From positions 62,001 through 126,000 of the forward strand of contig NZ_KQ948763.1 of the NCBI RefSeq assembly GCF_001514205.1: DNA of 64,000 nt, written 5' to 3'. Positions 18,115-27,935 of this stretch are shown one piece after another (position 1 is the stretch's first letter; every line of letters starts with the position of its first letter). A program made the position numbers and the translations under genes. The stretch is from Streptomyces griseoruber (GTDB lineage: Bacteria; Actinomycetota; Actinomycetes; Streptomycetales; Streptomycetaceae). Under the pieces are notes generated by a model. That model saw only the letters and a program-made list of their open reading frames with translations, was not told where the DNA came from and made no database searches.

Positions 18115-18513
18115 ATGAGTGGTGTTCCGCGTTCCGAGAAGCCGGTGGGCCGGTTCCGGCGCATGCTCGACCGGCTTTCCTCGTCCCAGGAGGACCTGGA
18201 GTCCCAGGAGCTGCGGGAGGACGCCGAGACGGCCGGCTGCGTCCGGATCGGCGACTGCCAGGACCGGCAGATCGTCACCGTTACTGGTACCTTGCGCACG
18301 GTCACCCTGCGTCCGCGCGCCGGAGTCCCGGCCCTCGAGGCCGAGCTGTTCGACGGCAGCGCCGCGCTGGACGTGGTGTGGCTGGGCAGGCGCTCCATCG
18401 TGGGCATAGAGCCGGGGCGCAGGCTCATCGCATCGGGCCGGGTCTCCATGAGCAGAGGCCGCCGGGTGCTGTTCAACCCGAAGTACGAACTGAGACCCCT
18501 CGGTAGGGAGTAG
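18115..18513 (+). CDS. OB-fold nucleic-acid-binding protein
   Basis: A 132-residue cytoplasmic protein with a central OB-fold (about residues 38-128): VTVTGTLRTVTLRP, ELFDGSAALDVVWLGRRSI and GRRLIASGRVS, the strand pattern of the tRNA-anticodon/RecG-like OB family. It probably binds nucleic acid; the partner is unknown. TACGCT ends 7 bases before the ATG, which fits a leaderless transcript. The DUF3159 gene follows 3 bases after the stop, so the pair is an operon that is conserved in streptomycetes as I recall it. Confidence 0.82.
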   Translation: MSGVPRSEKPVGRFRRMLDRLSSSQEDLESQELREDAETAGCVRIGDCQDRQIVTVTGTLRTVTLRPRAGVPALEAELFDGSAALDVVWLGRRSIVGIEPGRRLIASGRVSMSRGRRVLFNPKYELRPLGRE

Positions 18514-18516
18514 CCG

Positions 18517-19275
18517 GTGACGTCGCTCGACAAGCCGACCGAAGACACGACCGCGGAGGACACCGCCGCGGCCGACGCCCGGGCGGTGACCGAGGCCGCG
18601 CTGTTCGAGGCGTTCGGCGGGCTGCGGGGCATGATCGAGACGGTCGTGCCCGGCCTGATCTTCGTCACCATCTTCACGATCAACAAGGACCTGCACATGT
18701 CCGCGATCGCCGCGCTCGCGGTGTCGCTGGTCCTGGTCGTGGTCCGGCTGGCGATGAAGGACACCGTCAAGCACGCCTTCAGCGGGGTCTTCGGGGTCGC
18801 CTTCGGCGTCGTCTTCGCGATGATGACCGGCAACGCCAAGGACTTCTACCTCCCCGGCATGCTCTACACGCTGGGCCTGGCGCTGGCGTACATCATCACG
18901 ACCCTGTGCGGGGTCCCGCTGATCGGTCTGATCCTCGGCCCGGTCTTCAAGGAGAACCTCTCCTGGCGCAAGCGGAACCCGGGCCGCAAGAAGGCGTACG
19001 CCAAGGCGAGCTGGGCGTGGGGGCTGATCCTGCTCGCCAAGTGCGCGATCCTCTTCCCGCTGTACTGGTGGGCGAACACCGCGCAGCTGGGCTGGGTCCT
19101 GGTCGCCCTGAAGATCCCGCCCTTCCTGCTGGCCGTCTGGCTGACCTGGGTCTTCCTGGCGAAGGCGCCCGCGCCGATCGACGTCTTCGCCGAGATGGAG
19201 GCGGAGGAGAAGGCGGAGGCCGAGCGGAGCGCTGCCGCCGAGGCCGCCGGCGGACGGCACCGCCGGGACGGCTGA
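18517..19275 (+). CDS. DUF3159 family integral membrane protein
   Basis: A 252-residue protein with about six hydrophobic segments between residues 45 and 225 and a polar acidic N-terminus. The sequence FEAFGGLRGMIETVVPGLIF near residue 30 and FKENLSWRKRNPGRKKAYAKASWAWG near residue 145 are hallmarks of DUF3159. The C-terminus is an acidic-basic coil. Function unknown; its position next to an OB-fold protein and two RCK proteins in a potassium-related block is the only clue. The GTG start lies 3 bases after the upstream stop. Confidence 0.85.
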   Translation: MTSLDKPTEDTTAEDTAAADARAVTEAALFEAFGGLRGMIETVVPGLIFVTIFTINKDLHMSAIAALAVSLVLVVVRLAMKDTVKHAFSGVFGVAFGVVFAMMTGNAKDFYLPGMLYTLGLALAYIITTLCGVPLIGLILGPVFKENLSWRKRNPGRKKAYAKASWAWGLILLAKCAILFPLYWWANTAQLGWVLVALKIPPFLLAVWLTWVFLAKAPAPIDVFAEMEAEEKAEAERSAAAEAAGGRHRRDG

Positions 19276-19278
19276 GGC

Positions 19279-19298
19279 CTGGGGGCCGCTGCCCCCAG
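19279..19298. terminator. Hairpin between convergent DUF3159 and RCK genes
   Basis: An 8-bp stem (19279-19286 with 19291-19298) with loop CGCT follows the DUF3159 stop by 3 bases and precedes the stop of the opposite-strand RCK operon, so it may act in both directions. Confidence 0.7.
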
Positions 19299-19326
19299 AC
19301 CCCCGCTTCAGGCCCTGAACGGGCCT

Positions 19327-19347
19327 CGTCCGCAAACGCCGGACGGG
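19327..19347. repeat. Streptomyces-type intergenic repeat motif
   Basis: CGTCCGCAAACGCCGGACGGG is a variant of a short palindromic motif that I recall as very common between genes in streptomycetes, often at 3' ends. It forms a small GTCCG/CGGAC hairpin and lies between two convergent genes. Confidence 0.5.
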
Positions 19348-19356
19348 GGCCGAGAA

Positions 19357-20025
19357 CTACTGCTCGCGCCGCACCGACAGCAGGTCCTCCAGCTGCTCCT
19401 CCCGTGCCTGTGCGGCCACGAAGAGCAGTTCGTCGCCCGGTTCCAGGGAGTCCTCCCTGGTCGGGGTGAGGACCCTGGTGCCGCGGATGATGGTGACCAG
19501 GGAGGTGTCCTCGGGCCATTCGACGTCGCCGACCTGGGTGCCGGCCAGCGCCGACTCCTCGGGGAGGGTCAGTTCGACGAGGTTGGCGTCGCCGTGGCTG
19601 AAGCGGAGCAGCCGGACCAGGTCGCCGACCGAGACCGCCTCCTCGACCAGGGCGGACATCAGCCGGGGCGTGGAGACGGCCACGTCGACACCCCAGGACT
19701 CGTTGAAGAGCCACTCGTTCTTGGGGTTGTTGACGCGGGCGACGACGCGCGGGACGCCGTACTCCGTCTTCGCCAGCAGGGACACCACCAGGTTGACCTT
19801 GTCGTCACCGGTGGCGGCGATCACGACGTTGCAGCGCTGGAGCGCCGCCTCGTCCAGGGACGTGATCTCGCAGGCGTCGGCGAGCAGCCACTCCGCCTGG
19901 GGGACGCGCTCGACCGAGATGGCGGTCGGCGCCTTGTCGACGAGCAGGACCTCGTGGCCGTTCTCCAGCAGCTCGCCCGCGATCGAGCGGCCGACGGCAC
20001 CGGCTCCGGCGATGGCGACCCTCAT
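19357..20025 (-). CDS. TrkA-family potassium uptake regulatory protein (RCK) 1
   Basis: A 222-residue cytoplasmic protein. RCK_N (1-125) is a Rossmann fold with the nucleotide loop GAGAVGRSIA, an acidic residue at the end of strand 2 (LLVDKA) and ATGDDKVNLVVS. RCK_C (140-215) has the pattern DANLVELTLPEESALAGTQVGDVEWP. Such proteins bind NAD(H) or ATP, and in some groups c-di-AMP, and gate potassium channels or carriers. The ATG overlaps the stop of the second RCK gene, so the two proteins are made together, suggesting a hetero-oligomer. Confidence 0.9.
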   Translation of the reverse strand: MRVAIAGAGAVGRSIAGELLENGHEVLLVDKAPTAISVERVPQAEWLLADACEITSLDEAALQRCNVVIAATGDDKVNLVVSLLAKTEYGVPRVVARVNNPKNEWLFNESWGVDVAVSTPRLMSALVEEAVSVGDLVRLLRFSHGDANLVELTLPEESALAGTQVGDVEWPEDTSLVTIIRGTRVLTPTREDSLEPGDELLFVAAQAREEQLEDLLSVRREQ

Positions 20026-20693
20026 CAGTGACCGCCTTCCTTCGGGCCCTCGGCGAACGACGCCTCGACCTTCTCGACCTCGTCGGTACGCATCATCACA
20101 TGCACCAGGTCGCCCTCCTGCAGCACCGTCTGCGAGGTGGGCAGGATCGCCTCGCCGAGGCGGGTCAGGAACGCCACCCGGACGCCCGTCTCCTCCTGGA
20201 GTTCGCTGATCTTGTGGCCGACCCAGGACGGGGCCGCGTGCACCTCGGCGAGCTGGACGCCACCGGTGGGGTCGCGCCACAACGGCTCGGCACCCGAGGG
20301 CAGCAGCCGTCGCAGCATCTGGTCGGCCGTCCAGCGGACGGTCGCGACGGTGGGGATGCCCAGGCGCTGGTAGACCTCGGCCCGCCGGGGATCGTAGATC
20401 CGGGCGGCGACGTTCTCGATGCCGAACATCTCGCGGGCCACCCGGGCCGCGATGATGTTGGAGTTGTCGCCGCTGGAGACGGCGGCGAAGGCGCCCGCCT
20501 CCTCGATGCCCGCCTCGCGCAGGGTGTCCTGGTCGAAGCCGACCCCGGTGACACGACGGCCGCCGAACCCGGAGCCCAGTCGTCGGAAGGCGGTGGGGTC
20601 CTGGTCGATCACGGCGACCGTGTGCCCCTGTTGCTCCAGGGTCTGGGCGAGAGCGGACCCCACTCTGCCGCAGCCCATGATGACGATGTGCAC
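20025..20693 (-). CDS. TrkA-family potassium uptake regulatory protein (RCK) 2
   Basis: A 222-residue protein with the same layout as its neighbour: RCK_N with GCGRVGSALAQ and DQDPTAFRRLGS, then RCK_C from about 135 with LAEVHAAPSWVGHKISEL and GDLVHVMMRTDEVE. The two proteins have the same length but differ clearly in sequence, as ancient paralogues. No channel or Trk/Ktr membrane subunit is adjacent on the same strand; the nearest candidate partner is the divergent KimA-like permease. GGAAG precedes the ATG by about 8 bases. Confidence 0.9.
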   Translation of the reverse strand: MHIVIMGCGRVGSALAQTLEQQGHTVAVIDQDPTAFRRLGSGFGGRRVTGVGFDQDTLREAGIEEAGAFAAVSSGDNSNIIAARVAREMFGIENVAARIYDPRRAEVYQRLGIPTVATVRWTADQMLRRLLPSGAEPLWRDPTGGVQLAEVHAAPSWVGHKISELQEETGVRVAFLTRLGEAILPTSQTVLQEGDLVHVMMRTDEVEKVEASFAEGPKEGGH

Positions 20694-20826
20694 GACCGTC
20701 CTTCCGGAAGTAAAGAAGTCAAGAAGTCAATAAATTTCTGGCGTGGCTCTGAACAGACTCTCAGACCGCCGACCAAGCTACACAGCCGCGGTCCGCGCAG
20801 GGCACCCCCGTGCACGCTTTGGGCGA

Positions 20827-20922
20827 TCAGCGTCGGCTGATGCTCAAGAGACTGAGAACGGTAAGGATTCCGAGGCCGACGAGGGTGCCGGCGGCTCCGA
20901 TCAGCTCCGCGGTCGTGTGCAT
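20827..20922 (-). CDS. 31-residue single-helix membrane peptide
   Basis: A short frame encodes MHTTAELIGAAGTLVGLGIL followed by TVLSLLSISRR: a charged start, one hydrophobic helix of about 18 residues and a basic end, the profile of a one-pass membrane peptide with positive residues inside. A near-perfect ribosome site, GGAGGTT, stands 3 bases before the ATG, which argues strongly for translation. The peptide lies 133 bases upstream of the two RCK genes on the same strand and divergent to the KimA-like gene. Its size recalls KdpF, but it does not share KdpF sequence. It may modulate a potassium transporter; that is inference. Confidence 0.7.
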   Translation of the reverse strand: MHTTAELIGAAGTLVGLGILTVLSLLSISRR

Positions 20923-21106
20923 GGAACCTCCGAGGGGCAGCGGCGGGACGGGGTTTGTCATATAGGCATGACGATCGGCGCGGCCATGGAATCCGCAGCC
21001 GACGCGTGGCCGATTTCACTCGTGAGGCAGACGTGGCGCTGCGTCACCCGGCTCACCCCGGGGGAGGGTGGGCGCGCCCCAGTTCGAAGGCATACGATCC
21101 TCTGTT

Positions 21107-23260
21107 GTGTCCAAACTGACCGACGTGCCCAAACGGATCCTGATCGGGCGCGCACTGCGCAGTGATCGGCTCGGAGAAACGCTCCTGCCGAAGCGCATCG
21201 CCCTACCCGTCTTCGCTTCCGACCCGCTGTCCTCCGTGGCCTATGCGCCCGGGGAGGTGCTGCTGGTCCTCTCCATCGCGGGCGTGTCGGCCTACCACTT
21301 CAGCCCGTGGATCGCGCTCGCGGTCGTCGTGCTGATGTTCACGGTGGTCGCCTCCTACCGTCAGAACGTCCACGCCTACCCGAGCGGCGGCGGCGACTAC
21401 GAGGTGGCCACCACCAACCTCGGCGCCAAGGCAGGCCTGACCGTCGCGAGCGCGCTGCTCGTCGACTACGTCCTCACGGTGGCCGTCTCCATCGCCTCCG
21501 GCATCGAGAACCTCGGCTCCGCCATCCCCTTCGTCGTCGAGCACAAGGTGGCCTGCGCGGTCGCCGTCGTCGTCCTGCTGACGCTGATGAACCTGCGCGG
21601 CGTCAAGGAGTCCGGGAAGCTCTTCGCCATCCCGACGTACGTGTTCGTCGCGGGCGTCTTCATCATGATCGCGTGGGGTGCGTTCCGCGGGCTCGTCCTC
21701 GACGACACCATGCGGGCGCCGACCGCCGAGTACACGATCAAGGCCGAGCACCAGGGCCTTGCCGGTTTCGCCCTGGTCTTCCTGATGCTGCGCGCCTTCT
21801 CCTCCGGCTGTGCGGCGCTCACCGGTGTCGAGGCGATCTCCAACGGTGTGCCGGCCTTCCGCAAGCCCAAGTCGAAGAACGCGGCGACCACGCTCGCGGC
21901 GATGGGCCTGCTGGCCGTCACCATGTTCTGCGGCATCATCGTGCTCGCCCTGACCACCGATGTCCGCATGGCCGAGAACCCGGCCGTCGACCTGCTGAAG
22001 AACGGCGTCGGGGTCGGCCCCGACTACGTCCAGAACCCGGTGATCACCCAGGTCGCCGAGGCCGTCTTCGGCAAGGGCAGCTTCTTCTTCGTGGTCCTCG
22101 CGGCGGCCACCGCGCTGGTGCTGTTCCTCGCCGCCAACACCGCCTACAACGGCTTCCCGGTGCTCGGCTCGATCCTCGCCCAGGACCGCTACCTGCCCCG
22201 CCAGCTGCACACCCGCGGCGACCGGCTCGCCTTCTCCAACGGCATCGTGCTCCTGGCCGGCGCGGCGACCTTCCTGATCATCATCTACGGCGCCGACTCC
22301 ACGCGCCTGATCCAGCTCTACATCGTCGGCGTGTTCGTGTCCTTCACACTCAGCCAGACCGGCATGGTCCGCCACTGGAACCGCCACCTGGCCACCGAGA
22401 CCGACCAGGCCAAGCGTCGCCACATGGTCCGCTCCCGGGCGATCAACACCTTCGGCGCCTTCTTCACCGGCCTCGTCCTGGTCGTCGTCCTCGTCACCAA
22501 GTTCACGCACGGTGCCTGGGTCGCCCTGCTCGGCATGGTGATCTTCTACGCGACGATGACGGCGATCCGTAAGCACTACGACCGGGTCTCCGACGAGATC
22601 GCGGCGCCCGAGGGCCCGAGCGACGACAGCGTACGGCCGTCCCGTGTGCACTCGGTCGTCCTGATCTCGAAGATCCACCGCCCGACCCTGCGCGCCCTCG
22701 CCTACGCCAAGCTGATGCGCTCCGACACCCTGGAGGCGCTCACCGTCAACGTCGACCCGACGGAGACGAAGGCGCTGCGCGAGGAGTGGGAGCGGCGCGG
22801 GATCGACGTGCCGCTGAAGGTGCTCGACTCGCCCTACCGCGAGATCACGCGGCCGATCATCGAGTACGTCAAGGGCCTGCGCAAGGAGTCGCCGCGCGCC
22901 GCCGTCTCGGTGATCATCCCGGAGTACGTGGTCGGCCACTGGTACGAGCACCTGCTGCACAACCAGAGCGCGCTGCGGCTGAAGGGGCGCCTGCTGTTCA
23001 CACCGGGCGTCATGGTCACCTCCGTGCCGTACCAGCTGGAGTCCTCCGAGGCGGCCCGGATGCGGGCCCGCAAGCGGCAGGAGTGGAACGCGCCGGGTGC
23101 GGTGCGGCGCGGTCCCGCGGAGCAGGGCCGGGCGAAGGAGTCTTCGGCCTCGGCGGCGGGTACCTCCGGTCCTGCTTCCAGCGGTTCCGGTTCCGCTTCC
23201 TCCGCTTCCTCCGGTTCCTCTGCTTCCTCGGGTTCCTCGGGTTCCTCGTCGGAGTCGTAG
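21107..23260 (+). CDS. APC-fold permease resembling KimA-type potassium importers
   Basis: A 717-residue membrane protein. About 12 membrane helices occupy residues 30-500; the first carries the unwound-helix pattern FASDPLSSVAYAPGE shared with KimA/YdaO-type transporters, and YPSGGGDYEVA follows TM2. Residues 510-660 form a soluble cytoplasmic domain (VHSVVLISKIHRPTLRAL), and the last 40 are a Ser/Gly-rich tail. Family members import potassium; annotation as a generic amino-acid permease is the alternative. The GTG at 21107 is chosen because TACGAT ends 8 bases before it, indicating a leaderless start, and no ribosome site exists. The surrounding RCK and Kdp genes support potassium. Confidence 0.78.
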   Translation: MSKLTDVPKRILIGRALRSDRLGETLLPKRIALPVFASDPLSSVAYAPGEVLLVLSIAGVSAYHFSPWIALAVVVLMFTVVASYRQNVHAYPSGGGDYEVATTNLGAKAGLTVASALLVDYVLTVAVSIASGIENLGSAIPFVVEHKVACAVAVVVLLTLMNLRGVKESGKLFAIPTYVFVAGVFIMIAWGAFRGLVLDDTMRAPTAEYTIKAEHQGLAGFALVFLMLRAFSSGCAALTGVEAISNGVPAFRKPKSKNAATTLAAMGLLAVTMFCGIIVLALTTDVRMAENPAVDLLKNGVGVGPDYVQNPVITQVAEAVFGKGSFFFVVLAAATALVLFLAANTAYNGFPVLGSILAQDRYLPRQLHTRGDRLAFSNGIVLLAGAATFLIIIYGADSTRLIQLYIVGVFVSFTLSQTGMVRHWNRHLATETDQAKRRHMVRSRAINTFGAFFTGLVLVVVLVTKFTHGAWVALLGMVIFYATMTAIRKHYDRVSDEIAAPEGPSDDSVRPSRVHSVVLISKIHRPTLRALAYAKLMRSDTLEALTVNVDPTETKALREEWERRGIDVPLKVLDSPYREITRPIIEYVKGLRKESPRAAVSVIIPEYVVGHWYEHLLHNQSALRLKGRLLFTPGVMVTSVPYQLESSEAARMRARKRQEWNAPGAVRRGPAEQGRAKESSASAAGTSGPASSGSGSASSASSGSSASSGSSGSSSES

Positions 23261-23282
23261 GGCCCGGCGGCCCGCTTTTGGT

Positions 23283-23333
23283 GAACGGCCGGACGACAGC
23301 CACGTAGACTGGTGGGCTGTTGTCCGGCCGTTC
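23283..23333. repeat. 19-bp inverted repeat flanking a promoter-like -10 box
   Basis: The arms 23283-23301 and 23315-23333 match at 18 of 19 positions, the exception being a G-T pair. The 13-base loop contains TAGACT (23305-23310), a plausible -10 box for the methyltransferase gene. The structure may terminate the permease transcript, act as an operator, or both. Confidence 0.75.
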
Positions 23334-23362
23334 CTCGTTCGACGTTGTGGAGTCACCCCGCC

Positions 23363-24691
23363 ATGCAGGCAGAACCGAAGAAGACCCTGGTGGGGAACGA
23401 GTACGAGGTCGAGATCGGCCCCGTCGCCCACGGCGGCCACTGCATCGCCCGCACCGACTCCGGTCAGGTGCTGTTCGTCAGGCACACACTGCCCGGTGAG
23501 CGGGTCGTGGCCCGGGTGACCGAGGGCGAGGAGGGCGCCCGCTTCCTGCGCGCGGACGCGGTGGAGATCCTGTCCGCCTCCAAGGACCGGGTCGAGGCCC
23601 CCTGCCCCTTCGCCGGCCCCGGCCGCTGCGGCGGCTGCGACTGGCAGCACGCCAAGCCGGGCGCCCAGCGCCGGCTCAAGGGCGAGGTGATCGCCGAGCA
23701 GCTCCAGCGGCTCGCGGGCCTCACGCCCGAGGAGGCCGGCTGGGACGGCACCGTGATGCCGGCCGAGGGCGACAAGCTGCCTGCCGGACAGGTGCCGCAG
23801 TGGCGCACGCGCGTGCAGTACGCGGTGGACGCCGAGGGCCACGCCGGTCTGCGCCGGCACCGCTCGCACGACGTGGAGCGGATCGATCACTGCATGATCG
23901 CCGCCGAGGGCGTCAGCGAACTCGGCATCGAGCAGCGCGACTGGAGCGGGATGGCGACCGTCGAGGCGATCTCGGCGACCGGCTCGCAGGACCGGCAGGT
24001 GATCCTCACCCCGCGGCCGGGCGCACGGCTGCCGATCGTGGAACTGGACCGTCCGGTCTCCGTCATGCGGGTCGGCGAGAAGGACGGCGGCGTCCACCGC
24101 GTCCACGGCCGCCCCTTCGTCCGCGAGCGCGCGGACGGCCGTACCCACCGGGTCGGCAGCGGTGGCTTCTGGCAGGTCCACCCGAAGGCGGCGGACACCC
24201 TGGTGACCGCCGTCATGCAGGGCCTGCTGCCACGCAAGGGCGACACGGCCCTCGACCTGTACTGCGGCGTCGGCCTCTTCGCCGGCGCCCTGGCCGACCG
24301 CCTCGGCGAGAAGGGCGCGGTTCTCGGCATCGAGTCCGGCAAGCGCGCGGTCGAGGACGCCCGGCACAACCTCGCGGACTTCCCCCGGGTCCGCATCGAA
24401 CAGGGCAAGGTCGAATCCGTCCTGCCGCGCACCGGCATCACCGAGGTCGACCTGATCGTCCTCGACCCGCCCCGCGCGGGAGCGGGCCGCGCGACGGTGG
24501 CACACCTGGTCTCCCTGGACGCCCGCCGGATCGCCTACGTCGCCTGCGACCCCGCCGCTCTGGCGCGCGACCTGGGGTACTTCCGGGACGGGGGGTACCG
24601 GGTGCGGACGCTGCGGGCGTTCGATCTGTTTCCGATGACGCATCACGTGGAGTGCGTTGCGATTCTTGAGCCCGTTGGGAAGGGTCGCTGA
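23363..24691 (+). CDS. TrmA/RlmD-family RNA uracil-C5 methyltransferase with TRAM domain
   Basis: A 442-residue enzyme. Residues 8-70 are the TRAM RNA-binding domain (GNEYEVEIGPVAHGGHCIAR). Iron-sulfur cysteines follow in CPFAGPGRCGGCDWQH. The SAM-binding Rossmann fold has DLYCGVGLFAG near residue 310, DPPRAGAG near residue 372, and VACDPAALARD with the catalytic cysteine near residue 395. It methylates a uridine in rRNA or tRNA using S-adenosylmethionine; the exact site is not predictable. The ATG at 23363 has GGAG 11 bases upstream; the in-frame codon at 23312 lies in the inverted repeat. Confidence 0.9.
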   Translation: MQAEPKKTLVGNEYEVEIGPVAHGGHCIARTDSGQVLFVRHTLPGERVVARVTEGEEGARFLRADAVEILSASKDRVEAPCPFAGPGRCGGCDWQHAKPGAQRRLKGEVIAEQLQRLAGLTPEEAGWDGTVMPAEGDKLPAGQVPQWRTRVQYAVDAEGHAGLRRHRSHDVERIDHCMIAAEGVSELGIEQRDWSGMATVEAISATGSQDRQVILTPRPGARLPIVELDRPVSVMRVGEKDGGVHRVHGRPFVRERADGRTHRVGSGGFWQVHPKAADTLVTAVMQGLLPRKGDTALDLYCGVGLFAGALADRLGEKGAVLGIESGKRAVEDARHNLADFPRVRIEQGKVESVLPRTGITEVDLIVLDPPRAGAGRATVAHLVSLDARRIAYVACDPAALARDLGYFRDGGYRVRTLRAFDLFPMTHHVECVAILEPVGKGR

Positions 24692-24933
24692 CCTGCGGTT
24701 TCGTCGAGTGTGCATGATGTGCGCCGTGGGTGTCGCGGGCGATGTCCCGACGCGTGTTCGACGCACGTGAAGCCCTTCTGGCGCACGGTTGACGCACGTT
24801 CGATGGTGGGTCAGGCCGTCGTTCTTGCAGGTGACGGTGCGTCGGGTGCGGCCTGTCGGCGTTCCGTCCTCACCGTCTCTCGGTGAGGCGCTGTCTGTTA
24901 TTTTGCCGACTCGGCGTAGGCCAGGCATCGGGT
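24692..24933. other. Spacer before the insertion sequence
   Basis: No gene is seen. The spacer contains several copies of a GACGCACG motif (around 24759 and 24789) and is unusually rich in CGCAC words. No tRNA or attachment site was recognised. Confidence 0.4.
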
Positions 24934-24990
24934 CACTGAGCTTCTTCGAGCTGGCCACCGATCAGGTGACGGTCCCCGAAGCGCAACGAG

Positions 24991-25052
24991 CGAGGCCCCC
25001 GAGCTGTTGATCGAGATGTCTGATGTCTCAACCACGCTGCTCGGGGGCCTCG
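24991..25052. repeat. 14-bp perfect inverted repeat over the transposase start
   Basis: Arms CGAGGCCCCCGAGC (24991-25004) and 25039-25052 pair perfectly with a 34-base loop that contains the transposase ATG at 25023. In read-through messages the hairpin would occlude the start, a known way by which insertion sequences avoid activation by outside transcription. Confidence 0.7.
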
Positions 25053-25793
25053 TTGGTCATCCATCCTGCCGCACTCGACCTGCCTCATGCACTCGTGGAG
25101 TGGGTCACCATGCTCGTCGTCACCCGTGAGGGCGACCGGCGCTGCAAGCTCCGCCCGTCTCAGCGCGCGATGGTGGCACTGGTGTACCTGAGCGAACACA
25201 CCACCCTGGCGAAGATCGCTGCCGGGTTCGGGATCAGCGAGTCCACCGCCCACGCCTACACTATCCACCTGCTCGCCGAACGTGCGCCGGGTCTGCTGAA
25301 GGTCCTGCGCGAGGCCGATGTGGACCTCGTCCTGCTGGACGGCACGCTCGCCGAGTGCGACCGGGGCGGCGACGGACGGGCCGACTACTCGGCCAAGCAC
25401 CGCCGGCACGGGGTGAACGTGCAGGTGGTCACCGATCCGGGCGTCCGATTGCTGTGGCTCTCACCCGCCTTGCCGGGCCGAGCTCATGACCTGACCGCTG
25501 CCCGCGCCCACCGGATCATCCGCATCTGCGCGCGCCAGGGCGTCCCCATCCTGGCCGATCTCGCTTACCAGGGCGGCGGCCCCTGGGCGAGTACCGGCAT
25601 CAAACGCAGGCCCCTGCAGGAACTCACCCTCACTGAGAAGACCGTCAACCGGGCCCTGGCCGCGGCACGGGCACCGGTCGAGCGCGGCGTCGCGCGCCTG
25701 AAGTCCTGGCGGATCTTCCGCAGATCCCGATGCAGTCCAAACCGCATGACGTCAGTCGCCAAAGCCGTCCTCACCCTGGAGCGGCAACGCTGA
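25023..25793 (+). CDS. IS5-family transposase (DDE)
   Basis: A 256-residue transposase. Residues 40-80 hold a helix-turn-helix ([20 protein letters not shown]). The DDE catalytic residues are seen in LLDGTLAEC (first Asp), ILADLAYQG (second Asp) and [11 protein letters not shown] (Glu). Compared with relatives I remember, the segment [11 protein letters not shown] looks about three residues short, a possible small in-frame deletion, and the usual DRAYQG reads DLAYQG. The ATG at 25023 lies within the hairpin loop; a TTG at 25053 is a credible alternative that gives the familiar [17 protein letters not shown] start. It could still be active. Confidence 0.88.
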   Translation: MSQPRCSGASLVIHPAALDLPHALVEWVTMLVVTREGDRRCKLRPSQRAMVALVYLSEHTTLAKIAAGFGISESTAHAYTIHLLAERAPGLLKVLREADVDLVLLDGTLAECDRGGDGRADYSAKHRRHGVNVQVVTDPGVRLLWLSPALPGRAHDLTAARAHRIIRICARQGVPILADLAYQGGGPWASTGIKRRPLQELTLTEKTVNRALAAARAPVERGVARLKSWRIFRRSRCSPNRMTSVAKAVLTLERQR

Positions 25794-25811
25794 AGAAGCT
25801 CACTGGTGTGG

Positions 25812-27931
<2,120 letters not shown>

Positions 27932-27935
<4 letters not shown>

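Larger units (their letters stand above)
24934..25805 (+). mobile_element. IS5-family insertion sequence, about 870 bp
   Basis: Imperfect terminal inverted repeats are seen: 24934-24947 (CACTGAGCTTCTTC) and 25792-25805, whose reverse complement is CAGTGAGCTTCTTC, 13 of 14 identical. Between them lies one transposase gene. The right repeat begins inside the transposase stop region. A clear target duplication could not be identified. The element lies directly beside a decayed thioredoxin reductase gene, which marks a rearranged spot. Confidence 0.8.

Noticed and set aside
20827..20922. Calling the 31-residue peptide KdpF
   Set aside because: Size and topology fit, but the sequence does not match KdpF and no kdpABC genes are adjacent.
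20694..21106. A c-di-AMP (ydaO-type) riboswitch before the KimA-like gene
   Set aside because: I looked for the conserved ydaO core and found none. The promoter seems leaderless, leaving no room for a riboswitch.
24692..24933. A phage or ICE attachment site with the repeated GACGCACG words
   Set aside because: No tRNA gene, integrase or matching direct repeat at a second position was found in the window.
21203..24958. A 1251-codon open frame on the minus strand across the permease and methyltransferase genes
   Set aside because: It is the antisense shadow of strongly biased high-GC genes. It has no domain, no ribosome site and a low-complexity composition.
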